This document shows positions 1 to 8,984 of a DNA stretch of 64,000 nt, piece after piece (the first letter of the stretch is position 1; every line of letters begins with the position of its first letter). The position numbers were made by a program, and so were the translations under genes. Where the stretch lies: contig JAUCBN010000035.1 in assembly GCA_035048815.1 (NCBI GenBank), positions 11,358,501 to 11,422,500 on the forward strand, in the 5' to 3' direction. Below the pieces are notes generated by a model. The model searched no databases and was not told where the DNA came from. It worked only from the letters and a program-made list of their open reading frames with translations. This stretch comes from Abelmoschus esculentus (lineage: Eukaryota > Streptophyta > Magnoliopsida > Malvales > Malvaceae).

Positions 1-1332
1 CATGAAATATTTGCATGCGTGATTTAACAAAGTATAGCAAAATTATGGTTTCATCATGGTTTTAAATAGATACATTGATGGTTTGTGTAGAGCTTCCTCA
101 CTAAGCATGTTTGCTTAAGCTCTCTTTTCATCCTTGCAGAAAAATAAAGGCACTTTGGGCATCGATCAAGGCAAGGAAAACAAGGGGGAAGAATCACTTG
201 AATTTGGTATGTTTTTGGCAAATAAATTGGGTAAGGCAATGTGTAACACAACCTATGGGAGGAGTGTGTACTTAGGCTTTGGTTCATGTTGTAATAAGAC
301 CATCATTGTTTGATTGTTAATTGTTGAACTTTGGATTTGTTTGAGTTGTTGAAGCATGTATTAGCATGATCGTATGTTGCTAGTCATTCTTAGGAAGCAT
401 GCCTATAGGTCTCCTTGTGATCTTTCCAAATGTTTTAAGGTGTGTTTATGTTGATGGAGATGCCTAGGAATGTTGCATATAGTTTCGGGTTATTAAAGTT
501 TATACTTGGGTTGGTTTAGATGAGCTTAATACGTCTTACCTCATTCCCGAATACAGGGGGTATCGAAACACCCTGTGACAGTATCGATACCCCTATGCAT
601 ATTTGAACGTCTGTATTGAACCAGGGTTCGGTACCAAAAGCTACTGGACATGGTTGTTCCGAAACATCCTATGGTTGTTTCGAAATAGGTGGCCATAGTT
701 CGAACCATGGTCCGAACCAAAAGTTCATTGGACACATGTTTTTCGAAACACCCCAAGGCTGTTTTGAAACACCAGGCCTAAAAAGGGCAATTCGAGAGTT
801 TTGAATGCATGAAACGTAGGATTTAATTTAGTAAGCGAATACAATGGATTTATAAGTAATTTAGGAGATGTTATGACACCATGGTTCATGTTTAACCCGA
901 ACACACATTGAATGATATAAGATGGATGAAATACCTAATATTACATACTTTGCAATTAAGTCCATAAATGCTAAAACATAAAATCGATTAACTAAGATAC
1001 CTCGTTTGATCTGAATTGTATGGTGAATGTGTTAAGCTTGCTTAATTGTTACCCGGTGGATTGATTGTGGATATGGTGATGCATATTAGTTCCTTACATT
1101 TTGGTCCCTAATCATGTATGCGTTAAATTGATTTACTTATAATGGTTGAACAGCGTCCGTCTCTATCTTACTTGAGTTAATTACACATAGGAGATTAATC
1201 GTGTATCTAGATAAAAAAAGTATTACGGTTTTTAGGGTCGTTTATCAGATCAGAACCTCACGGGTTTGGTTTGATATTCCCCGTGTGACCCATTAGTACT
1301 AGTTCCGTCTAAGCCGGGCTAAGGGAGTTACA
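1..1332 (+). repeat. Tekay-type gypsy LTR, 3' part, cut by window start
   Basis: The segment aligns by eye, in the same order, with the downstream third of the LTRs at 43527-47018 and 54882-57332: the stretch around 85-130 (CACTAAGCATGTTTGCTTAAG), the AATAAAGGCACT block near 143 and the terminal GGGCTAAGGGAGTTACA. It ends in CA at 1332, and copy A protease sequence starts at the next base, so this LTR was inserted into that element. Between about 550 and 780 it carries repeated TATCGAAACACC and GGTATCGATACC-like motifs where other copies have GGTTTCGAAACC. It is a solo LTR or one end of an element whose other side lies outside the window. Confidence 0.8.
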
Positions 1333-1723
1333 TTATATTTCCTATCGACTTTCTCGTCCTTTATTGTGAGTCCGACGATAATGTACCGATCATATTGGGT
1401 CGACCTTTCCTGGCTACTAGACGCACCATCATCGATATGGAAAATGGCGAGCTCAGAATGCGGATAAACGATCAACAAGTCAAGTTGAACGCCTTCCACA
1501 ATCTCACAAATTCAGACACTCCAGCAGAATGTAAGGCTCTCCATACACCAAACCAGGGTACTAAAACATCCTGCCTGACAGCACGCTCGACAGACTGTTC
1601 GGTAAGCGAATAAATCCCAAAGGAGAATTCCAATGCACTGAAGGGACTGGCCAACACGTGAAGGAAGATACGAGCCAGAAAGACATAATCAAAGTAGGAG
1701 ATGCATTCACATACACTCCATAA
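1333..1723 (+). pseudogene. gag-pol: C-terminal protease region of Athila-like gag-PR (copy A)
   Basis: The translation contains LGRPFLATRRTIIDMENGE and MRINDQQVKLNAF. This matches copy B (minus strand, 6322-6771), where the equivalent is the end of an aspartic protease of Athila type. The catalytic D-x-G part is lost because the Tekay LTR lies upstream. The frame shifts at least once between about 1613 and 1694, and the ORF closes with GDAFTYTP and TAA at 1721-1723. Copies B and C end with GDAFTCTAPVT and GDAFNCTPLLT, so this stop just after protease is shared by the family and is not a local accident. No RT motif follows. Confidence 0.7.
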
Positions 1724-2218
1724 GTAACATAATCTCTTCCCTTCCATTTTAGTTATTATATTAGGACTAGTTTATAGATTGTTATTTTCAGTATTTTATG
1801 TTGTTATATTTTATCTTCAGTATTTTATGTTTTTATGTCTTGTTTTTTAGAATAAATAAAGCAACGAATGTAGAAATATTATGTCACAGCAGGAAGTCTG
1901 CTGCCGCGGCAGTGTACTATGTTAGAGACACAGAATTCCTAACGGGTAAAAACAGTGTAACGGCTCTCTGTCGAGAAATCCGCCTGGGCAGTAACTGTTC
2001 AGTAAGGCAGTAAATGCCTAACGGCTAATTTCTAACAGTCATATTTTTATAGCCTATATAAGCTGCTTCATTGTTGTGCACTATTTACTCTTGCATTCTT
2101 GCTACTTTAGCTTTCTTTAACAATCTTGCTCTCACTATCTTTCCAATCTTTTGAAATTTTCAGAATCCTCTCTATTACTCCAGAATTTTTTTCTCAAACC
2201 GTTCTCCACGAACAATTA
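1724..2218 (+). promoter_or_regulatory. Spacer with TATA box upstream of the second ORF (copy A)
   Basis: This is about 495 bp with no ORF of its own. It holds a perfect 12-bp palindrome CTGCCGCGGCAG at 1901-1912 and a TATATAAG box at 2055-2062, roughly 160 bp before the second ORF's ATG. Copy B keeps the same box on the opposite strand at 6035-6042 with similar surroundings. An internal promoter for a subgenomic mRNA is an inference from the box and its conservation. Confidence 0.4.
2055..2062 (+). promoter_or_regulatory. TATA box, putative internal promoter
   Basis: TATATAAG stands before a T/C-rich leader and the ATG at 2219. The same octamer occurs in copy B (6035-6042, minus strand). 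It resembles the TATA boxes in the family's LTRs, for example 11594-11600 and 41285-41292. Confidence 0.4.
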
Positions 2219-3749
2219 ATGGCTTCTTACACAAGATTCACTCCAGCCACTGTTACTGACCGATTCAACCGCTCGTTTGTTGCTCGGCAGTTATGGGAAG
2301 AGTAAGGATTTCACCAAACCAATGAGGCATATTTCGGCATTGAATCGTACTTGTTCAACAAGATCCAATATCAAGATTGGGAGGCATTCTGCCTAAAGCC
2401 TCCACCAGCGAACGCCACAATTGTGAGAGAATTTTACGCACATGGGCCAAGCAAGGACAACCTCTTTGTCCACTACCGAGGCAAGCCTATGCATCTTGAT
2501 GCCAAGGTTATTAATGAATTTTATGGTCTCACACCCACACGTGATGCTCATGCCGAATTCGTAGACGACATCACCACTCAATACTATGAAGAGATTAAAG
2601 ATGAGCTTTGTTACAGCAACACCTCATGGGAACCGATGCCCATAAAGGTTCAGTAACAAGGCAAAGTCTTAAACCCGAGGCCAAGATGTGGTGTACTTTT
2701 GTTAAGAGACGACTTATCCCAACCTCCCCAAACAGCATAGTGGATCGAAAAGACTAGTGTTGATCCAGTCTATCATCAAAAAGAGAAGCATAAGCATTGG
2801 AGAGATCATTCTTCACGAGATTCATGAATGTGGTAAGAAGGAACCTGGACCTCTATATTTCCCATGTTTAATCTCTGCCTTGTGTATTAATGCAGGAGTC
2901 CCGGTCGAAGACACATTTGAATATACGCCAACTCGATAGGAACGTATAAGAGATTTCTGCCACCGAGTTATGTAGATCACACATGCAAAACCTGTCCAGG
3001 CAACACCGCAATAGTTTACTGCAGACTTCACTACCGACGGGCAGTATTCAACAGAAGCACCAGCCTCCGCTAAGCCAACTGCCGCAACGGACCCTTACTA
3101 AGAAATTCTACAGAGGATGGCAGCCATGGACCTTCGCCAACAATGCTACATGGAGTACCAGCACGACTTCAATATATCTCTAGCCAACACAATGATACAA
3201 AGCTTCCCACATCAAGAGGCGCAATTCCCCGAATTCCCAGCTAACATATTCGTCACTGCCGCCCCGTATATAGAGATAACACCTGCCCCAGGGCCGCAAC
3301 CATTTTTCCAGCCACAGCCGCATCAACAGTTTCATGCTACCGGACCTTCTAGGCCGGCCAGGTCTGCCGGAGTATCATCTACCAGTCAAAGGTCATCTAA
3401 GAGGCGATCTATTTTTAACTCTCCCCAAAGGGAACCAATCCCTATGCCCAGTCTAAGAAGAGACACATTGTCTCGCGAGATTGACGAATACCACAGTTCG
3501 TCTCATGAATCAGCAATAACCACTACCACAGTAGGGGGCGGGAGAAAAATCGTGCACACAGAAAATACGGACGAAGTGGAAGAAGGGGATAAAGTTACTG
3601 CACCAACGCACCGCACATTGCACAGTCGAGTTCAGCCGCAGCAGTAGGCCAAACAGCAACAATCACCAGCACAAGTATCTAGACGAAAGGCGTCAGCAGC
3701 AAGGCCTAGGAGAATGCTCTGTACAAGCAGCTCCTCGGAGTCGTTATAA
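2219..3749 (+). pseudogene. Degenerate second ORF of the Athila-related family (putative plant transposon protein type)
   Basis: It starts at ATG 2219 (MASYTRFTPATVTDRFNRSF) and ends at TAA 3747-3749 after a Ser-rich tail SSSSESL. It would encode about 500 residues. In-frame stops lie at 2303, 2654, 2937 and 3645, among others, and there are frameshifts near 2660 and near 2748. The N-terminal half (FCLKPPP, VREFYAH, VINEFYGLTP, then PGPLYFPCLISALC) resembles the family annotated as putative plant transposon protein, often found in the env position of Athila-like elements. That assignment is from memory of the family and needs a profile search. The C-terminal half is Pro/Gln/Ser-rich. I see no signal peptide or membrane segment, so envelope is not supported. 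Copy C carries a homologue of nearly the same length at 32608-34116, which supports these limits. Confidence 0.6.
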
Positions 3750-3810
3750 ATGATTTCATTTACTGTTTTTATCTATTTCCTTATTGCAATTGTTGTTTGC
3801 CTTATATTTT

Positions 3811-3846
3811 GAGCATTGAGGACAATGCTCGGTTTGAGTTTGGGGG
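3811..3846 (+). other. Stem-loop plus internal polypurine-like tract
   Basis: GAGCATTG-AGGA-CAATGCTC is a perfect 8-bp stem with an AGGA loop (3811-3830), followed by GGTTTGAGTTTGGGGGTA. The layout repeats the hairpin and PPT found directly before the 3' LTRs, but with a different, still fully paired stem. A possible role is a second (central) PPT. This is inferred. Confidence 0.5.
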
Positions 3847-4198
3847 TATTGTAGGTGCAGAAGCACTGCCGAGGCTACCCACTGCCGCGACAATTCATAG
3901 AGGGAGTAAACTTCTTCTAAAATTTTTTGCAATATTCTCTTTTCTTGAATTACTGTTTTTAATCTTGCATTACTCTACATTAGCTTTGCTTTAGTTTACT
4001 CCTTTAAGGCTATAGAAATCTTTCTCCTTACCATGGCCAAGTTCTGTTTTGAAGGGATAACCATAAGATACTCATGGAATAAAACTTAGAAGCTTGCTTT
4101 AGGGTTAGAAAGAAAATAAACACTTTTTGGTCTTGTTTGATTTAGGAGTTCTTTTAATAAACTTAGGTGATAAAGACTTAGAACCGTTTGGAAAATTA

Positions 4199-4357
4199 AC
4201 TAGAGGTGCCTATCACTGGCTCTAGTTTTGATCTCCTTCATGCTAGAGGTGCCCGAAATTGGCTCTAGTATGCTAAATAGGTGGTTAAAAAGAAAAAAAA
4301 GAAGAAAAAGAAGAAAATAGAAAAAGCATATCTTGAGGGGCCCGAAATTGGCTCAAG
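4199..4357 (+). repeat. Array of three imperfect inverted repeats (hairpins), copy A
   Basis: The units are 4199-4226 (stem ACTAGAG/CTCTAGT), 4243-4268 (CTAGAG/CTCTAG) and 4332-4357 (CTTGAG/CTCAAG). Each has an inner GTGCC or GGCCC paired with GGC and an A/T-rich loop. The third unit differs from the others at paired positions and still pairs. Confidence 0.7.
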
Positions 4358-4648
4358 ACTTGTTGTATTAAGGAGACAGCTTTAGTCCAAATTCTATTTG
4401 TCTTGAACTTAGAGTTTATCTAAGAAAGCCTTGAATCAACCTTGTCCATAAAATACATACACTCACCTAGCCTTATAACTTGTTTCTTTGTAAAAGTCCT
4501 TGGGTGAACTAGTGGCTAAAATGGAGAGATAGACATGACCATGGTGGGGAGAATAGATGGAAAAGTAAGACCAAAGGGGAGTAAGGTTCGGCAATTTGAT
4601 GTCTTGCATTGTTTGAGAACAAGGAAAGGTTCAAGTTTGGGAGTATTT

Positions 4649-5976
4649 TGATGAGTGCCTAAAAGGCAGTTATTTACTACCCTTCTCATGGTACTTTATG
4701 CATCTATTATACACCAACTTGAACTGAAATATGGACTCTTTGCATAATATTGGATATTCCATTATCACTACTTATAAAGTTAATATTCATAGAGAATGCA
4801 GACATTATTACATATTTTGTACATGTAGAAATATCCAGGGCCGAAGCAGCAGTGAAGCAGTGTTGAGGCCGAGGTAGGGGACAAAGCCGCGACAGCATCC
4901 AGAGTAGCAGCATCAACATTTTAGGCGCAATGAAAGATAAAAATATAAAGAACATTCTAAAAGATGCAGCGCACCAATTGGACTAGGCTAGCGCACTAAA
5001 AGTCCAAGTCCAAGACCAAACGGGAAAATCCTTCTAGAAGGCAGCAATCTTGGGAATATCAGATCTCATATAGAACACTTGTTCCCTACTCCAAGTTAGA
5101 GTCTATTTAGGAAAGGTTTACCCTAGGTTAAGACTATATATAGCCTAGCCAGCCACATTGTTTAGGGAGCCGATTTTAGAGAAACCCTTTCCCCTAAGAA
5201 TTGTACCTATCGATATTATGTTTTAAATTTCTTAGGGATAGGTGAAGGTTGTAGATATTAGTGAGAGGAAATTGTTTCTTGTTCTAATGCAATAATACTA
5301 TCAAGTTTGCTTATCCTATTTCCATTCCTTGTTCTTGCATTCAAGCTCGAGAGAGAAGTTTGTAAGTAATATATTTATCTAGCATCGAGAGGTGTAGATT
5401 CACGAAAGGGATAAGTACGGTATTGTTGACACTAACTCGGCCTAGAGATAGGTTAAGAGTTTCAGTAGCTAAAAGATGTGTTGGATTGGTTGGTGATTAT
5501 CGTTGATTTACGCTGAGAGGTATTGTTAAGGACCAGTCATCAACAACGCTCTGACTTAGAGATAAGCGGAGTTAACTACGGACACTTTGCTGAACTTTGA
5601 TGCATCTGCCCAAGAGTAAGAGATTGCCGTGACAGAGAACACTAATGCTGTCGAGGCTGTATCTGCAATACTGTCGAAGCAGTGTTGTGTAATTGCATTG
5701 GACAAGAAGAAGATCAATCGAATCCACTAATTGACGCAGTTGGATCCTTCACACTTTCTCTATATCATTCTCAATCTTTTATTTTATGTTTTATTATTTA
5801 ATTATTTAGTTAGTTAAACAAACCTACTTATCTGTGTTTTTACTTTATCTTTCAAGAACAAGAGAAGACATATTAAGTATACCAATCCCTATGGAGACGA
5901 TACATGATATTCTTATCACTTTATTACTTGACGACGTGTACACTTGCACTTAATTACGCTTTTATTGCACGCATCA
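4649..5976 (+). repeat. 3' LTR of copy A
   Basis: The 1328-bp LTR begins TGATGAGTGCC and ends GCACGCATCA (TG...CA with TGATG/CATCA ends). It carries a TATA box at 5135-5142 followed by a conserved leader with AGAGCCGATT-like sequence. Its body matches the LTRs at 8985-10331, 10830-12157, 26342-27652 and 40802-41975. It contains several GCCGAGGYAG/GCCGCGACAG motifs (4830-4915 and 5620-5690). Confidence 0.8.
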
Positions 5977-6321
5977 AGTAGGATGCTAAAGAATTCAAGA
6001 ATGCAAGAGTGAATAGTTCAAGAGAGGGATGCTGCTTATATAGGCCTCGATATTGTGACTGTTTTAACCACTAGCCGTTTTGTAACCGTTTTGAATTTAC
6101 ACTGTTTCTGCCCGTTAGAACTTCTGGGACTCAAGCACTGTTTACTGCCTCGGTAAAGTTTCTGCTCTGAACTAATTCTTTATTATTCTTGTCTTTTTTT
6201 CCTAAAAAAAATTAAATAGACATAATAAAAAAATAAAATATTACTAAGGACAAATATTAAGAAAAAAATACTGAAAATAAATTAAAACAGATCCTAATAT
6301 AATAGAAAAGAAGGGAAGAGA
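5977..6321 (-). promoter_or_regulatory. Spacer of copy B between gag-PR stop and the lost second ORF
   Basis: About 345 bp, antisense to and matching 1724-2150 of copy A. It has the conserved TATATAAG box (plus-strand 6035-6042) and a CTGCCTCGG motif near 6145. No ORF is supported. Confidence 0.45.
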
Positions 6322-8882
6322 TTATGTTACTGGTGCAGTGCATGTAAATGCATCTCCCAAATGGCTCATCTCTTGTTGGCATAGATTTTCCTGTAGGTGC
6401 CTACCAATCCCTTCTTTATTTTCTGGCTCTACTTTGGCTTTAATTTTCTTACCAAATAGTCTGCTGAGCATGTTGCCTAGGCAAGATATTCTGGTATTTG
6501 CATCAGTTGTATGGAGAGATTTGCAATCTTCATGACTATCAAATTTTCTCAAATTGTGGAATGCATTGAGTTTGACTTGCTGATCATTGACCCTCATTGT
6601 CAACTCTCCATTCTCCACATCTATTAAGGTTCGTCCAGTAGCAAGGAAAAGTCTTCCTAGGATGATCGGTGTATTTTCGTCTGCTTCACAATCAAGGACA
6701 AGGAAGTCGGCAGGGAAAATAAACTTGTCAACCCTTATCAATATGTCCTCAATTTTTCCTTCTGGATGCATATAGGATCTATCTTCAAGTTAGAGCAGCA
6801 CTGTCGTAGGTTTTGTCCTTCCTATTCCAAGCTTTTGAATGACTGATTTGGGCAAGAGATTTATGCTTGCTCGTAGGTCACATAGTGTCTTTCCTTCATA
6901 ATTGTTACCAATCGCACAAGGTATGGTAAAGCATCCAGGATCCTTCAGTTTGGGTGACATGAGATTATACAACACTGTCATGCATCCTTCAGTTGCTGCC
7001 ACTGTCTCAAACTCACCTAGCTTCTTTCTCGTAGAAACAATGTCTTTCAAGAATTTAGAGTAGTTGGGCATCTGTTCAATTGACTCAACAAATGGCAAGT
7101 TGATGTGGACTTGCTTTAGAATATCAAGGAATTTCTTAAACTGGTGGTCCTGTTTCTGTTTTTCCAACCTTTATGGGAAAGGTGATGGTGGTCTCATTTC
7201 ATCCAGGGTCTTATTAGTTTGGAATTTAATACCTGGGACCATTGTGTGTCTTGCTGTCTCGACAGGAAGTTTAAGAGCTGTTGAGCTTTTTGCTGGGGCA
7301 TCGTCCTCGTGTTTAGTCTGTTCAGCAGCCAAGTCCTCCTTGTGTGTGTCCTCCTGTTTTGCTGGTGGAACTTTGGTTACTGACTTGCCCAGTGTTTCTT
7401 TCAATTGTAGGTCACTTCTTGTTGTGATTGCTTTGCATTGTTCATGGCCCATACCCTTAGCAACTTCAGTATTGCTAGGTAATCCCCCCTATGGTCTAGT
7501 ATTTTGTCTTTGAGCGAACTGACCAACTTTGGTTTCTAGTGATTTTATAGCAGCTTCCTGGTTTTGCAACCTCATCTCTGTTCTGCTCATGAAGTCATCA
7601 GTCCTCTTCATGAAACTGCTATTCTCAGCCATATATGATTCAGTTTTCATAATAAAGGCCTTCAGAGTATTCTCTAATGAGTTCATAGGCTGTTGTTGCT
7701 GAAGCATCTGCTGCTACGGTAGTGACTGTTGCACTTGTTGCTGCGGCAGTGAATGTTGATAACTTGAGGCCTGGTTGGTGGGGTTCAAGGCATTGTTAGT
7801 ATTGCTCTTTGAAAAGTTTGGGTGCCTTTTCCAAGCTAGATTGTATGTATTTGACATTATGTTGTTATTCTGGTTGTAGTTTCCTACATAAAAGCCAGCT
7901 TCCTCGTCTGGTATATACTCAGAAGAATTTATAGCTTTTACCTCATGAGTATTTTGTTGTACTTGCAGATTCTAAACCATTTTTATCAAAGATGCCAACT
8001 GTGCTGCCACAGAATTGTTGGTTTCTAGTTCATTTACTGTGGCTTGGAATCTTAATCCTCCTCGCCTAAAAGTAGGAAATTGGAAATCATTCCTTGTGAG
8101 TTTGTTCAGAATTTCTATAGCTTCTTCCGGGGTTTTGTCAACGAGTGTGCCATTTGTTGAGGCATCCAACATCATCCTTGTCGGGGCATTGGTGGCATTA
8201 TAGAACATGGTTACTTGCGTCCATAATGGGAATTCATGTAGTGGACATTTGTTCAGTAACTCTCTGTAGCGTTTCCAAGCCTCGTACATAGGTTGGTCAT
8301 CATCCTGTCTAAAAGAAGTAATCTTATTAGGAATTCGATCATATAAATTTGAAGGGTTAAATCTCGTAATGAATTCTCAGCAGAGTTTACTCCAAGATCC
8401 AATTGATCCTGCCGGAATACTATTCGACCATGTTTTGGCCCTATCCCTGAGTGAATAGGGGAAAAGTTTCAGCCTCAAAATGTCTTCATAAACTCTTTGG
8501 ATTTTGAAAGAGTTGCATACTTCCATGAAGGATTTTAGATGCTGCCTGGCATCTTTTGTTGCAGCCCCACTGAATTGTAATAGTGTTAAGCATATTGAAC
8601 ATCACAAGTTTAAGTTCAAAGTGGGTTGCCTCAATTTTTGGTGTAACAACTCCAGGGTTCAATCCATTTAAATCTTCCACCAGAAAATCTCTGACAGTTA
8701 GCTGTCGCGGTAGTGGTTGTTGCAGTGGTTGCTGTTGATGGCCCTCCAATACCTTTAGGTAGATTCTGATTTCCTGGATTTATTGCCATGGCTCCTTGGA
8801 TCTGTCTTCTCAGCCTCTGATAAGTTCTTTCGATTTCTGGGTCAATTTCGTGCAGTGGATTGCTAGGTTTGGCCCTAGTCAT
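6322..8882 (-). pseudogene. gag-pol: Athila-like gag-protease ORF of copy B, lacking RT/RH/INT
   Basis: The ORF starts at ATG 8882 (MTRAKPSNPLHEIDPEIERT) and ends at the stop beside 6322 (GDAFTCTAPVT). Frameshifts occur near 8750 and between about 8600 and 8290. From 8289 down, the frame is constant but broken by stops at 7972, 7489, 7171 and 6790. Gag shows MYEAWKRYRELLNKCPLHEF and FYNATNAPTRMMLDAS, typical of Athila capsid regions. A Gln/Thr-rich linker and a coiled-coil-like stretch (7489-7707) follow. The protease is recognisable by CDLRASINLLPKS, where the usual D-x-G is D-L-R, then FPADFLVLDCEADE and ILGRLFLATGRTLIDVENGE. The sequence then ends after about 90 residues without any RT. 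In Athila elements RT normally continues in frame, so this is a gag-PR-only element. Confidence 0.75.
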
Positions 8883-8960
8883 ACATCCAAAGCCAAATAA
8901 AAAAATAACTAATACTAAAACAAAAGCAAGAAAATAAAGAAAATTAAATTTAGTTGCCAA

Positions 8961-8978
8961 TCCCCAACAACGGAGCCA
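8961..8978 (-). other. Primer binding site, tRNA-Asp-like (copy B)
   Basis: The minus strand reads TGGCTCCGTTGTTGGGGA just inside the 5' LTR. Athila-lineage elements typically carry TGGCGCCGTTGCCGGGGA, complementary to tRNA-Asp. There are a few mismatches. Confidence 0.7.
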
Positions 8979-8984
8979 AAAACT

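Larger units (their letters stand above)
3750..4648 (+). other. 3' untranslated region of copy A with hairpins and two PPT-like sites
   Basis: This stretch of about 900 bp lies between the second ORF and the 3' LTR and has no supported gene. It contains a stem-loop plus G-run (3811-3846), the CTAGAG/CTTGAG hairpin array (4199-4357), a long A/G run (4290-4325) and a degraded PPT before the LTR (about 4630-4648). The same order is seen in copies G, C, D and, inverted, E. Confidence 0.65.
1333..5976 (+). mobile_element. Athila-related retrotransposon copy A (non-autonomous type), 5' part missing
   Basis: In order: protease C-terminal part, spacer with a TATA box, a long degenerate second ORF, a 3' untranslated region with hairpins, a polypurine tract, and a TG...CA LTR at 4649-5976. 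There is no reverse transcriptase, RNase H or integrase between the protease end and the second ORF. The 5' LTR and gag lie outside the window or were displaced by the Tekay LTR at 1-1332. The 3' LTR ends exactly where antisense copy B sequence begins, so A probably inserted into B. Confidence 0.75.

Noticed and set aside
2219..3749. Envelope-like gene in the env position of a gypsy element
   Set aside because: No signal peptide, transmembrane segment or cysteine pattern is visible. The C-terminal half is Pro/Gln/Ser-rich.
8883..8960. Hydrophobic N-terminal extension (FLYFLAFVLVLVIFLFG) looking like a signal peptide before gag in copy B
   Set aside because: It lies in the AT-rich leader between PBS and the gag ATG at 8882. 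Related gag proteins start at MTR, and the hydrophobicity comes from the T-rich leader on the minus strand.
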